Shown here in pieces: positions 41,615 to 53,056 of a stretch of DNA of 64,000 nt. Source of the DNA: Brevundimonas sp. SH203 (GTDB taxonomy: Bacteria > Pseudomonadota > Alphaproteobacteria > Caulobacterales > Caulobacteraceae); NCBI RefSeq assembly GCF_002157625.1, contig NZ_BDMM01000007.1, positions 107,433 to 171,432 of the forward strand, written 5' to 3'. The notes beneath the pieces were generated by a model. That model did no database searches. It was not told the DNA's origin and saw only the letters and a list, made by a program, of their open reading frames with translations. Position 1 is the stretch's first letter; the number at the start of each line of letters is the position of its first letter. Position numbers and translations under genes: made by a program.

Positions 41615-41877
41615 CCCTGGTCGTCGCCCGCCCGGCGCACGGCCGCCCCCTGTCCGACGAAGAGGTGTCCGACGCCTGTCGCGACGCGGGCCTGCCGGGC
41701 TGGCGCTGCGTGATCCGCCAGGGTGAGACGGCCGATTTCATCGCCGCCCTGCGCAGCCCCGACTACTGCGTCGTGCGCCGCACCGGCCGGATGGTCGTGC
41801 GCTACGGCCGCGACGCCCCCGACGCCTTCGCCCGCGCGGTCCACGCCGCGCTCAACCCTTCCACCACCCGCCACTGA
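41611..41877 (+). CDS. Small phage protein of unknown function
   Basis: An 88-residue product starting with GTG at 41611, overlapping the previous stop as GTGA. It has a small alpha/beta look: VARPAHGRPLSDEEVSDACR, then GWRCVIRQGETADFIAALRS and CVVRRTGRMVVRYGRDAPDA. There is no membrane segment and I recognise no family. It sits in the coupled early rightward operon. Confidence 0.6.
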   Translation: MTLVVARPAHGRPLSDEEVSDACRDAGLPGWRCVIRQGETADFIAALRSPDYCVVRRTGRMVVRYGRDAPDAFARAVHAALNPSTTRH

Positions 41878-41890
41878 TCGGAGATCCGAC

Positions 41891-42865
41891 GTGACCACCA
41901 AGTCCAAGCGCACCCACCCCCTCGACCGCGACGGCGACGGCGCCCCCGGCGGCTCCCTGCCCGGCAACCAGACCGCCCCGATGGCCGACGCCGCCGGCGA
42001 CGACCTGGCCAACGCCCGCACCACGCCCGGCGACGGTGCCGAAAAGCTGGAAGCCATCGAGCGCGAAGTGGACCAGGCCAACGCCGCTGCTCGGGACGCG
42101 GCCGGCTGGACCCGCGACGACGCCCGGTTAACGGGCAAACTGACGGACATCGGCGCCCGTTGCTCCGATCTTTCGGTCGAGGCCGTCGTAGAGAGCTGGA
42201 CGGATCAGGAAGCCTTCACCGTCGAAACCTTCGCCGACGCCATGCTCGCGCCTGGCCGACATCGGAACGCCGAGGGCGAAGAGGTCACGGCCGAGGGCGC
42301 GTCGATCCCGCTGCCTGACGTTCTTGGCGAATGGGAAGTCCACTTCGAGCCGGACGGTCACGGCGACACCTTCGACGCCGAACAGGTGGCGGCGGCGGCC
42401 GAGGCTCAACCGACCGAAACCAAGATCATCGTCTGCGTCCCGTGGCGGGCGGACATCACGCCCGAACAGGTGCGCGCGCAACTGGACGAGCGCGCCAAGA
42501 CGGCCTGGGGAGACAGGCCCTATACGGTCACGGCTTCCGGCTCCAAGATGTCCGCCGTCCTGACGGACGAGGAACTGACGGCGCGGACAGGTCTGGCTGA
42601 AGACCTGCTGACTATCGCGACCCCCAAGGGTTCCGTCTCGGTGAGGCGCGAGGACGCGCGGCGCCTGGTCGACAACCGCTTCCTCTACAAGTCCGCGCAC
42701 GGCTATTCGTCGAACACCCACCCGCCCTACATCGACGCCGCCTCGGCCGAGGCGTTGGTGTCGGCCGGGCTGGCCGAATGGGATCCCGACGCCGGCTCGC
42801 ACGGCGGCGTCCGGGTCACGTCCGAGGCCCGCTCGATCCTGAACCGCGCCTCGGCCGCCTTCTGA
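41891..42865 (+). CDS. Phage protein of unknown function
   Basis: A 324-residue product from GTG at 41891 with GGAG eight bases upstream; a longer reading upstream is out-of-frame with the previous gene and lacks a signal. The N terminus is Asp/Gly/Pro-rich and likely disordered (HPLDRDGDGAPGGSLPGNQT). The middle has two alpha/beta-like segments (LGEWEVHFEPDGHGDTFDAE, TKIIVCVPWRADITPEQVRA). The C-terminal region (SAHGYSSNTHPPYIDAASAE, ALVSAGLAEWDPDAGSHGGV) looks like a small winged-helix. I recognise no family. Confidence 0.6.
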   Translation: MTTKSKRTHPLDRDGDGAPGGSLPGNQTAPMADAAGDDLANARTTPGDGAEKLEAIEREVDQANAAARDAAGWTRDDARLTGKLTDIGARCSDLSVEAVVESWTDQEAFTVETFADAMLAPGRHRNAEGEEVTAEGASIPLPDVLGEWEVHFEPDGHGDTFDAEQVAAAAEAQPTETKIIVCVPWRADITPEQVRAQLDERAKTAWGDRPYTVTASGSKMSAVLTDEELTARTGLAEDLLTIATPKGSVSVRREDARRLVDNRFLYKSAHGYSSNTHPPYIDAASAEALVSAGLAEWDPDAGSHGGVRVTSEARSILNRASAAF

Positions 42866-42933
42866 TGGCTCGGCTGCTGCTCCTGGCCCATGCGGTCATC
42901 CTCGCCCTGACGGGCCGGGAGCGGCTGCTGTGA
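42865..42933 (+). CDS. 22-residue hydrophobic mini-gene
   Basis: ATG at 42865 shares a base with the stop of the previous gene (TGATG) and the stop at 42931-42933 overlaps the GTG start of the next gene (GTGA). The product, MARLLLLAHAVILALTGRER followed by two Leu, is a possible membrane peptide or simply a translational coupler that brings ribosomes to the HTH gene start. The overlaps on both sides argue that it is translated. Confidence 0.45.
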   Translation: MARLLLLAHAVILALTGRERLL

Positions 42934-43232
42934 TCGCACCCGACGTCCTCGATCTGCGCGGCGTCGCCCAGGTCCTGGGCGTCACCTACGACTGGCTTCA
43001 GCGCCACTGGCGCACCGAGCCGGGCTTCCCCCCGCCGTTCAAGGGCGCGGGCAAGGGCCAGCGGCCGCTCTGGGCGCGGGCCGTCATCCTCGAATACCGC
43101 CTCGGCCGTCGCTGGGCGGCCGAGGCTCCGGCCCAGGTCGCCCCCTCGGCCGCCTTCGCCGTCGCCAACGACCTCGTCCACCACGCGCGCCAGCCCGACG
43201 TTGACGCCCTTCTCGCCGCCGCCGGCGGCTGA
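42930..43232 (+). CDS. AlpA/excisionase-like helix-turn-helix protein
   Basis: A 100-residue product from GTG at 42930. The N-terminal ~60 residues fit a MerR-like/AlpA winged helix as in phage excisionases: LDLRGVAQVLGVTYDWLQRH then GFPPPFKGAGKGQRPLWARA and VILEYRLGRRWA. The C-terminal tail is helical (ANDLVHHARQPDVDALLAAA). With the integrase about 1.3 kb downstream on the same strand, this is the best excisionase candidate, though an AlpA-type regulator is equally possible. Confidence 0.68.
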   Translation: MIAPDVLDLRGVAQVLGVTYDWLQRHWRTEPGFPPPFKGAGKGQRPLWARAVILEYRLGRRWAAEAPAQVAPSAAFAVANDLVHHARQPDVDALLAAAGG

Positions 43233-43261
43233 CGCTTCAAACTTGTAAACGGAGAAAGACC

Positions 43262-43978
<717 letters not shown>

Positions 43979-43984
43979 GAGAGC

Positions 43985-44038
43985 AGCACCGCGCGGCGGG
44001 GCTCGTGGCCTTTGGTCTCGCACCCGCCGCGCGGTGCT
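43985..44038 (+). terminator. Strong terminator after the alanine-repeat gene
   Basis: AGCACCGCGCGGCGGG (43985-44000) pairs perfectly with its complement at 44023-44038, a 16-bp stem with a 22-nt loop, followed by TT. It begins six bases after the stop codon. It should end transcription of the rightward early operon before the ASCH and integrase genes. Confidence 0.8.
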
Positions 44039-44061
44039 TTCCCTGAACTTCTGGAAATATC

Positions 44062-44556
44062 ATGACCGATCTGTTTGGCGAAGGCGCCTCCATGAAGACC
44101 ATCTCTCTTTGGCAGCCGTGGGCGTCGCTCATGGCCGCCGGGGTCAAGCGCCACGAAACCCGGCACTGGGCCACCTCATACCGCGGGCCTATCGCCATTC
44201 ACGCCGCGAGGACGCTCGATCTGGCCGGCGCGCCGGATCTTCTGTGCGAAGCCGTCAGCGGACGCTTCTGGCCCAAGGAAATGCCGCGCGGTGTCGTGGT
44301 GGCCGTCGGCTATCTCGCCGCCTGCGATCCGGCCGAGAAGGTCGCCGATCATCTGACGCCTGCGGACCGCGCGGCAGGAAACTTCGACCGGGGCCGTTTC
44401 GCCTGGAGGATCGAAGACATCCGACGTGTTCTTGACCCGATCCCGTTGGTGGGCCGCCAAAGGTTGTTCAACTGGTCGGCGGGCGGTGCGCTGGACGGCA
44501 ATCTTGGGCCGATGCTGGATCACGGCGTGCAGTGTCGCCGTTTCGGCTGGGCCTGA
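44062..44556 (+). CDS. ASCH domain protein
   Basis: The 164-residue product is an ASCH-domain protein (PF04266). It has the defining start MKTISLWQPWASLMAAGVKR with HETRHWATSYRGPIAIHAAR, then VVAVGYLAACDPAEKV and FAWRIEDIRRVLDPIPLVGR. ASCH domains bind RNA and modified nucleosides; phage copies may act in RNA or nucleotide metabolism. ATG at 44062 is used, with an in-frame second ATG 10 codons later as an alternative start just before the domain. It follows a strong terminator and lies 19 bases before the integrase gene, so the two may share a promoter. Confidence 0.9.
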   Translation: MTDLFGEGASMKTISLWQPWASLMAAGVKRHETRHWATSYRGPIAIHAARTLDLAGAPDLLCEAVSGRFWPKEMPRGVVVAVGYLAACDPAEKVADHLTPADRAAGNFDRGRFAWRIEDIRRVLDPIPLVGRQRLFNWSAGGALDGNLGPMLDHGVQCRRFGWA

Positions 44557-44575
44557 CCTCTGCTAGCAATCCATC

Positions 44576-45910
44576 ATGAAGACGCCCGCCGCACCGTCCA
44601 ACCTCCGCAACGGCCTGAAATGGCGTGACGGCCGACCCTATTGGGAGCCGTCGCCGGCGAACCGCGCCTGCGGCTTCAAGGGCATGGTGCTGAAGACGGC
44701 GGCGGGCGAATGGATGGAGCGCGGCGCGGCGACGACGGCGGCCGACGCGCGCACCCTGTGGGCCAAGATCGTGCGCGAGGCCATGCAGGACACCGACGCC
44801 GGCGGCGCTGCGCGCATCAAGCTCCGCGCCGCCCTGGACCGCCTGCCGACCTTCGCCGCCGATCCGCACGCCCGCTCCCTGGTCGCGGACCTGATCGAGC
44901 GCGGCCGCGCCGTGCTGGAGGATCGCGAACCCGGCTTGACCGCCGCGACTTCGCGCGGCGACCGCACCGTCGATGCGATGATCGAAGGCTTCTTCAATGA
45001 CGCCGAGGCGCTGAACCGCATCGCCCGGTCCAGCCAGCGCCAGTATCGGATTCAGTCGCGCAAACTGTCGGCCCGCTTCGGCCGGGATCGCGTGGATGCC
45101 CTGACGCGGCCCCAGCTGCGCGCCTGGTATCTGGAGCTGCAGAAGTCCGTCTCGACCACGACGGCCAACGCCGCGATCGGCGTCGCCGGCGCCCTGTTCC
45201 GCTGGGCCATGTGGCAAGACCCCGCCTGGATCGACGCCAGCCCCTGCACCAACCTCGGTCTCGACCAGGCCGAAGGCCGTCTCGTCTTCTGGACGTTCGA
45301 GGAGGAGCAGCCCTTCACCGCATGGTGCGACGCCAACGGCTATTCGGACGTGGCCGACTGTGTCGTCACCGGCCTGTGGACCGCCGCCAGTCCCGTGGAC
45401 ATCTGCGCCGCCACCGTCGGCGATCTTTCGAAATCCGTCTGGCGCTACATGCGCGCCAAGACGAAGCGCAAGAAGCAGGAGGCCGTGCCCGGCATCACCG
45501 ACCCGGTGCGCCAGCGCGTCGCCCGCCGCCGCGCCGAACTGGCCAAGAGCCTGGTTCTCAATCCCGACGCCATGCTGTTCCTGTGGAACCACGGACTGAA
45601 CCGGCCCCACACTTCGACCTCGATCCGCGACCGCTTCACCGAGGCGCGCGCGGCGGCGATCGCCAGTGGCGCGGTGCCGGCGACGCTCGCCGACAAGAAG
45701 CTCCAGGACATGCGCGACACCTGCGTCACGCGCCTGTTCGCGTCCGACCCCAACATCGACCGCATCATGCCCTGGACGGGGCACAGCCGAAAATCCGGTG
45801 AGCGGATCCTGCGCCAGCACTATCTCTCCCTGCTGGACGAAGGCGCCATCGAAAGCGCCGAGCGCCTGTCCGGCTACGCTGAACGCTCCGGTTTCAAGGT
45901 CGCCGTCTAG
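44576..45910 (+). CDS. Tyrosine-type phage integrase (first catalytic Arg apparently replaced)
   Basis: A 444-residue tyrosine recombinase for insertion and excision. The N-terminal arm- and core-binding part (MIEGFFNDAEALNRIARSSQ, RQYRIQSRKLSARFGRDRVD) leads to the catalytic domain: Lys295/297 in RAKTKRKKQ, Arg380 in LQDMRDTCVTRL, His403 in WTGHS and Tyr416 in ILRQHYLSLL. Box I, expected as LW/Y-x-A-QRxGD, reads TGLWTAASPVDICAATVGDL, placing Ser272 where the first catalytic Arg should be. The rest is full length, so this is either a natural variant or an inactivating substitution. It is the rightmost phage gene; attR candidates follow within 20-70 bases. Confidence 0.88.
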   Translation: MKTPAAPSNLRNGLKWRDGRPYWEPSPANRACGFKGMVLKTAAGEWMERGAATTAADARTLWAKIVREAMQDTDAGGAARIKLRAALDRLPTFAADPHARSLVADLIERGRAVLEDREPGLTAATSRGDRTVDAMIEGFFNDAEALNRIARSSQRQYRIQSRKLSARFGRDRVDALTRPQLRAWYLELQKSVSTTTANAAIGVAGALFRWAMWQDPAWIDASPCTNLGLDQAEGRLVFWTFEEEQPFTAWCDANGYSDVADCVVTGLWTAASPVDICAATVGDLSKSVWRYMRAKTKRKKQEAVPGITDPVRQRVARRRAELAKSLVLNPDAMLFLWNHGLNRPHTSTSIRDRFTEARAAAIASGAVPATLADKKLQDMRDTCVTRLFASDPNIDRIMPWTGHSRKSGERILRQHYLSLLDEGAIESAERLSGYAERSGFKVAV

Positions 45911-45926
45911 AACGCGCCGCGAACGC

Positions 45927-45977
45927 AAGTCGGACATCCGACTTTCGCAAAGTCGGATGAACGCCCCAAAGTCGGAC
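45927..45977. other. Putative right attachment region (attR)
   Basis: Four copies of AAGTCGGA or its complement in 51 bp: 45927-45934, 45937-45944 (inverted), 45950-45957 and 45969-45976. The middle pair makes a perfect 11-bp inverted repeat around CGC (45935-45959). The left prophage edge has the same half sites. They may be integrase core and arm sites, and AAGTCGGATG (45950-45959) is the direct repeat shared with the left end. The hairpin could also act as the integrase terminator. Confidence 0.5.
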
Positions 45978-46108
45978 GATGGTCAGGCCAACACATGGGT
46001 TGAGCCGCACAGGTAAAGTGAAACTGTAATAGGGCTGTTTACCAGCTTGGCCTTGCGCGGGCGTTTCGCCCTCTGGACCTTTGGACCGCGCGGGGCGACA
46101 AGCCTGTC

Positions 46109-47362
46109 ATGGCTGACATCGAACGCTACGACATCGTCATCGCCGGCGCGGGCCTGACCGGAGCGGCCTTCGCCCTGGCGGCGGCGCAGGGCGGGCTGAA
46201 GGTGGTGATGATCGACCCCCAGCCGTTCGACGCCCAGCTGGCGCCGACCTTCGACGGCCGGTCGACCGCCATCGCCTTTTCGACCTTCCGTATGCTGGAC
46301 GCCCTGGGACTGGGTGAGGCGCTGCGGCCCCACGCCTGTCGCATGGATCATATTCTGGTGACGGACGGCCGCCGTCCGGGCGCCGCCAGCCGCCCCGCCC
46401 TGCCCGCCTTCCTGCGCTTCGACGCCGAGGAGATCGGCGGCCGGACGGGCGGCGAGCCGCTGGGATACATGGTCGAGAACCGCCGCATCCGCGCCGCTCT
46501 GGCCGAGGCGGTGACGGCGGCCGGGATCGCGGTCCGGGCGCCGGCGTCCGTCGCGACGGTCGTGACCGATGCGGGCAGGGCGACGGTGACGCTGGCGGAC
46601 GGGGCGGTCCTGACCGCGCCCCTGGTGGTCGGGGCCGAGGGACGCGGCTCCGTCGTGCGCCGCGCGGCGGGCATCGAGACCGTCGGCTGGGGCTATGGCC
46701 AGAGCGGGGTGGTGGCCACGGTTCGGCTGGGCCGCGACCACGGCAATGTCGCCCACGAATATTTCCTGCCGGGCGGCCCCTTCGCCATCCTGCCCCTGAC
46801 CGACCAGCGCGCCAGCCTAGTCTGGACCGAGACGACGCGGCGGGGCGAGGCCCTGCGCTCCGCCTCGGACGACGCCTTCCACGCCCATCTGATGCGGCGG
46901 TTCGGCGAATTCCTGGACGGGGCGACGGTCGAGGGGCCGCGCTTCGTCTATCCGCTGTCGCTCAGTCTGGCCGAGAAACTGGTCGCGCCGCGCATCGCCC
47001 TGATCGGCGATGCGGCCCACGGCGTTCACCCGGTCGCGGGTCAGGGGCTGAACATGGGGCTGAAGGACGCCGCCGCCTTAGCCGAGGTGCTGGCCGAGGC
47101 CGCGCGTCTGGGCGAGGACATCGGCGCCGAGACGGTGCTGGACCGCTACGCCCGCTGGCGCCGGTTCGACAATGCGGCCCTGGCGGCGGGATTCGACGCC
47201 TTCGTGCGGCTGTTCTCCAACGACATCGCGCCGATCCGTCTGGCGCGCGACCTGGGGATGGCGGCGGTCAACCGCATCGGCCCCCTGCGCCGCGCCTTCA
47301 TGCAGGAGGCGGGCGGCGCCACGGGGGACTTGCCGAGGTTGTTGAGGGGCGAGGCGGTCTAA
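46109..47362 (+). CDS. ubiH: UbiH/COQ6-family FAD-dependent ubiquinone hydroxylase
   Basis: The 417-residue product is a class A flavin monooxygenase of the UbiH/UbiF/VisC/COQ6 family, which hydroxylates the ring in ubiquinone biosynthesis. FAD-binding motifs: IVIAGAGLTGAAFALAAAQG near the N terminus and IALIGDAAHGVHPVAGQGLN with MGLKDAAALAEVL near the C terminus. Substrate-ring specificity cannot be read from sequence alone. Its natural neighbour is probably ftsK, now 39 kb away across the prophage, and its promoter region abuts attR. Confidence 0.9.
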   Translation: MADIERYDIVIAGAGLTGAAFALAAAQGGLKVVMIDPQPFDAQLAPTFDGRSTAIAFSTFRMLDALGLGEALRPHACRMDHILVTDGRRPGAASRPALPAFLRFDAEEIGGRTGGEPLGYMVENRRIRAALAEAVTAAGIAVRAPASVATVVTDAGRATVTLADGAVLTAPLVVGAEGRGSVVRRAAGIETVGWGYGQSGVVATVRLGRDHGNVAHEYFLPGGPFAILPLTDQRASLVWTETTRRGEALRSASDDAFHAHLMRRFGEFLDGATVEGPRFVYPLSLSLAEKLVAPRIALIGDAAHGVHPVAGQGLNMGLKDAAALAEVLAEAARLGEDIGAETVLDRYARWRRFDNAALAAGFDAFVRLFSNDIAPIRLARDLGMAAVNRIGPLRRAFMQEAGGATGDLPRLLRGEAV

Positions 47363-47363
47363 T

Positions 47364-47532
47364 AACCTCTCCCTCCCCGTTCCGGGGAGGGTGGCCGAGC
47401 GAAGCGAGGTCGGGTGGGGACGGCAAGGCGACGTCCCACGATCTCTCTTGTTTCAGGCAAGCGCGACCCTGCCGGGCCGCCCCCACCCCGTCGCTTGCGC
47501 GACGACCCTCCCCGGAGCGGGGAGGGAGAGGT
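47364..47532. repeat. Paired REP-like elements between converging genes
   Basis: ACCTCTCCCTCCCCGTTCCG (start of a 28-nt unit, 47364-47391) and the near-perfect inverted copy at 47505-47532 (one mismatch in 28). Each unit is itself palindromic (CCCTCCCCG...CGGGGAGGG), and GGTCGGGTGGGG/CCCCACCCCG-like stretches lie inside. The pair fills the gap between ubiH and the converging SirB1-like gene and could terminate both. Confidence 0.8.
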
Positions 47533-47539
47533 CTGGGCG

Positions 47540-48355
47540 TTAGTTCAGCTGCAGCCTCACTCGTTCGAAGGTGGTGAAGCGTCGCGCCTCCTCCGGGCCG
47601 TTCAGGCCCCGAGCGCGCGACAGGGCCTCAAGAGAGCCGGCCAGCGCCCCCTGCTTCTCGCGCGCCGAGGCCACGTCCAGCCAGGGGCGGTGGTCCTCGG
47701 GGTCCAGAAGGGCGCGGCGCAGGGCCGAGCGTTCGGCCGCCTGATAGTCGCGGTCGCGAATGGCCCGGCTGAACAGCACGTTCTGCAGTCGGATCAGCGA
47801 CTGCCGATCCGTCACCGGCGCCATCAGTATGTCCAGCCGGTCCGCCACGTGCGGCGTCAGCCCGGCTCTAAGCGCACGGCGGGTCAGTTCGCTGGGCAGG
47901 ATCAGCCGCCCCTGGCTGAAGGGGTCCAGCGCCACCGGCCCCTCCGCCGTCTCGACGCGCACCATGAAATGGCCGGGAAAGTCCACGCCCGCCGCCGCCA
48001 CGCCCGCATGACGCGCCGCGTGCAGATAGAAGACGGCCAGGGCGGCGGACAGGCCGCGCCGCCGCTCCGCCACCTCGATGATGTCGGTGTTGGCCGGGTG
48101 GTCGTAATGGATCAGGTCGCCGTTCAGACGCAGGTCCGCGCACAGGGTCTCGGACAGGGCGTCGTCGGGGCTTTCGCCGCCCAGCCGCTCCTTCAACCGC
48201 ACGCAGGCGTTTCGGGCCAGGGCGCGGGTCGGCTCGGCATCGCGCAAGGGGTGGTCGTGGATGGCGCAGGCGATCGCGGCCTCCAGCAGGGGGAAGGCCT
48301 CGTCGTCGGCCTCGCCGGCCGCCGTCAGGATACGCTCGGCCTCCTCGCGCGTCAT
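47540..48355 (-). CDS. SirB1-family transglutaminase-like protein
   Basis: The 271-residue product belongs to the SirB1/transglutaminase-like family with a TPR-like C-terminal half. It has LIHYDHPANTDIIEVAERRR, the core RGLSAALAVFYLHAARHAGV and GVDFPGHFMVRVETAEGPVA then LDPFSQGRLILPSEL, and a helical repeat end (AIRDRDYQAAERSALRRALL). The usual catalytic Cys is not obvious (Ser-Ala in place of a Cys in the SAALAVFY segment), although His in PGHF and Asp in LDPF remain. The ATG at 48355 has GAAGGA upstream and follows the yraN gene on the same strand. The function is not established. Confidence 0.82.
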   Translation of the reverse strand: MTREEAERILTAAGEADDEAFPLLEAAIACAIHDHPLRDAEPTRALARNACVRLKERLGGESPDDALSETLCADLRLNGDLIHYDHPANTDIIEVAERRRGLSAALAVFYLHAARHAGVAAAGVDFPGHFMVRVETAEGPVALDPFSQGRLILPSELTRRALRAGLTPHVADRLDILMAPVTDRQSLIRLQNVLFSRAIRDRDYQAAERSALRRALLDPEDHRPWLDVASAREKQGALAGSLEALSRARGLNGPEEARRFTTFERVRLQLN

Positions 48356-48363
48356 GCCGTCCT

Positions 48364-48777
48364 TCAACCGCCGCGTTCGACGCCGCGAAGATGACGCGGA
48401 AACCGCCACGGAGCCAGCGCCACCATATCAATTCTCAAATCCAGACCTTGCAGGGCCGGTCGATTGCGCCGGATCGCCTCGCCCGCCATGATCAGCCGGT
48501 CGAACTGGGCGGGCTTCAGCGCCAGCCGCGCCGCCTGCAGAGTCGCGCGCTGCTTCACCTCCACCACCGCCAGCACAGGGCCGCGACAGGCCAGCAGATC
48601 GATCTCGCCGGCCCGGCTCTTCAGGCGAAACCCCAGGATGCGATAGCCGCGCAGCATCAGCCAGAAGGCCGCGACCCATTCGGCCGCATGGCCCGCCCGG
48701 AACGCCGTTCCGCCCTTCGCCTGGCGCCATGCCGCCTTGGGGCGAGGGACCGGCGCGGGGCGGGTCAGCCGCTTCAC
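48364..48777 (-). CDS. yraN: YraN/UPF0102 family nuclease-like protein
   Basis: A 137-residue member of the UPF0102 family (restriction endonuclease-like fold). Its core has GHAAEWVAAFWLMLRGYRIL then LKSRAGEIDLLACRGPVLA and VVEVKQRATLQAARLALKPA, giving the E...D...EVK nuclease signature. GTG at 48777 is the start; it overlaps the rsmI stop as GTGA. The rsmI-yraN pairing is widespread. The biological role is not well established. Confidence 0.92.
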   Translation of the reverse strand: MKRLTRPAPVPRPKAAWRQAKGGTAFRAGHAAEWVAAFWLMLRGYRILGFRLKSRAGEIDLLACRGPVLAVVEVKQRATLQAARLALKPAQFDRLIMAGEAIRRNRPALQGLDLRIDMVALAPWRFPRHLRGVERGG

Positions 48778-49642
48778 TTGGCCTTCAGCTCCAGCGCCCG
48801 GCGATACAGGGTCTTGCGGTTCAGCCCCAGCGCCTTGGCGACCTCGGAGGCGGCGTCGCCGGTGGACAGGGTCTTCAGGGCGTCGATCAGGGCGGCGTCC
48901 GCGTCGGCCTCGGTCGCCTGAACCGCCTCGCCGGGGCCGATCACCACGACGATCTCGCCCTTGGGCGCATCCAGGCGCGGGTCGACGGCCAGCTGCTCCA
49001 GGGGACCGCGCAAGCATTCCTCGTAGAGCTTGGTCAGCTCGCGCGCCACGGCGGCCGGACGCGGCCCCAGCACGGCGGCCATGTCGGTCAGGCTGTCCTT
49101 CAGGCGCGGGCCGCTTTCGAAGAAGACCAGGGTCTGGCGCTGGCCCCTCAGGTCCTCCAGCGCGGCGCGGCGGCCCGCTGTTTTGGGCGGCAGGAAGCCG
49201 GCGAACAGCACCCGGTCGGCTGGCAGGCCGGCGATGCACAGGGCGGCCAGAAGGCTGGAGGCGCCGGGGATCGGATGGACGGGCAGACCCTCGGCGATGA
49301 CCGCACGGGCGACGACGAAGCCGGGGTCGCTGACCAACGGCGTGCCCGCATCCGACACCAGGGCCACGACTTGCCCCTCACGCAGCCGTTCGATCGCCTG
49401 GTCGGCGGCGCGGCCGGACGCATGGTCGTCGCACCGTTCCAGCTTCGCCTTTAGCCCATAGGCGCTCAGCAGTTTAGCGGTGACGCGGGTGTCCTCGGCC
49501 AGCACCAGATCGGCGGCGGCCAGCACGTCCAGCGCCCTCAGCGTCATGTCGCGCAGGTTCCCGATCGGGGTGGCGACCAGATAGAGGCCCGGCTCCACCC
49601 GCCGGGGCGGCGGGGCGGCGGGGGGAAAGGGTGCGGGTTCGC

Positions 49643-49646
<4 letters not shown>
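48774..49646 (-). CDS. rsmI: 16S rRNA (cytidine(1402)-2'-O)-methyltransferase RsmI
   Basis: RsmI methylates the 2'-OH of C1402 in the 16S rRNA decoding centre, using S-adenosylmethionine. The 290-residue product has the tetrapyrrole-methylase-type fold: LYLVATPIGNLRDMTLRALD, LAEDTRVTAKLLSAYGLKAK, VVALVSDAGTPLVSDPGFVV and ARELTKLYEECLRGPLEQLA, followed by a C-terminal helical segment (GLNRKTLYRRALELKAK) that looks like an HTH. The ATG at 49646 overlaps the malic enzyme stop by four bases. Confidence 0.96.
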
Positions 49647-51973
<2,327 letters not shown>

Positions 51974-52184
51974 GGGCTTCAGGCGTTTCCGGCGCGTCGT
52001 TCTGGTTGGCTTCGCCTGTCCTAAAGCGCGCGACGGGGCGGGACAACCGGCCAGGCCTTATCGTTCGCCATCCCGTCATCACGGGCGACGCGACCGAGGC
52101 CGGCGCGGCGGCGCTTCGACGGTGTGCGAAAAAGGTGATGGAGGCGCGCCCGTCCGTGCGGATTTCCGCAAAGGGCGCGGGGTT

Positions 52185-53015
52185 TCAGATCGCCAGGACG
52201 CCCGTGCGCTCGATCTCGACCGGGCCGGTCATCAGGACGTGATCGGTCTCGGCGTCCCAGTCGATGACCAGTTCGCCGCCGTCCACGACCACGGTGGCCT
52301 TGCGCTCGGTCAGGCCCCGACGCGCCGTGGCGACCAGGGCCGCGCAGGCGCCGGTGCCGCACGCCCTGGTCAGGCCAGCGCCCCGCTCCCACACCCGCAG
52401 GCGCACATGGTCGCGGTCCAGCACGTTTGCGAAGCCGACGTTGACCCCTTGCGGAAACAGCGGGTGATGCTCGACCAGAGAGCCGGAGCCGGTGACGAAG
52501 GCGTCGTCCTGGCGGTCGGTGAAGAAAACCACGTGCGGATTGCCCATCGAGACGGCGCCCGGCGTATGCAGGACCGGATCGTCGATGGGGCCGACCTGAA
52601 GCTCTATCCCGCGCGTGTCCATCTCTTCGGCCAGCGGCACCTGGGTCCAGTCCAGCCGGGGGCGTCCCATGTCCACCGTCACCTTGTGATCGCCGGCGCG
52701 GGTCGCCACGGTCGGGCCGCCCGCCGTGTCGATGACCGCCCGGTCGGCGCCGCTGGCCTGCATCAGCAGCCAGCCGACGCAGCGCAGGGCGTTGCCGCAG
52801 GTTTCGACCATCGAGCCGTCGGCGTTCCACACCCGCATGAAGGCGTCGGCGTCTTCGGCCGGTTCGATGGCGATCAGCTGGTCGAATCCCTCGCCCGTCT
52901 CACGGTCGCCGAGCGCGCGAATCTGGTCCTCGGTCGGAGCGAAAGGCTGTTCCAGCGCATTGACGACGACGAAGTCGTTGCCGGCGCCGTTCATCTTGAC
53001 GAAAGGACGGGTCAT
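52185..53015 (-). CDS. dapF: Diaminopimelate epimerase
   Basis: DapF interconverts LL- and meso-diaminopimelate for lysine and peptidoglycan synthesis. The two catalytic cysteines are in MVETCGNALRC (the first Cys) and RACGTGACAALVA. Starting at ATG 53015 (MTRPFVKMNGAGNDFVVVNA) gives 276 residues; ATG 53024 would add three residues. No good ribosome-binding site is visible for either. It diverges from the ion channel gene 42 bases away. Confidence 0.96.
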   Translation of the reverse strand: MTRPFVKMNGAGNDFVVVNALEQPFAPTEDQIRALGDRETGEGFDQLIAIEPAEDADAFMRVWNADGSMVETCGNALRCVGWLLMQASGADRAVIDTAGGPTVATRAGDHKVTVDMGRPRLDWTQVPLAEEMDTRGIELQVGPIDDPVLHTPGAVSMGNPHVVFFTDRQDDAFVTGSGSLVEHHPLFPQGVNVGFANVLDRDHVRLRVWERGAGLTRACGTGACAALVATARRGLTERKATVVVDGGELVIDWDAETDHVLMTGPVEIERTGVLAI

Positions 53016-53056
53016 GCAGGCCATATAGGCGCAATCCCTGCGTCCCGGAAACCAGA

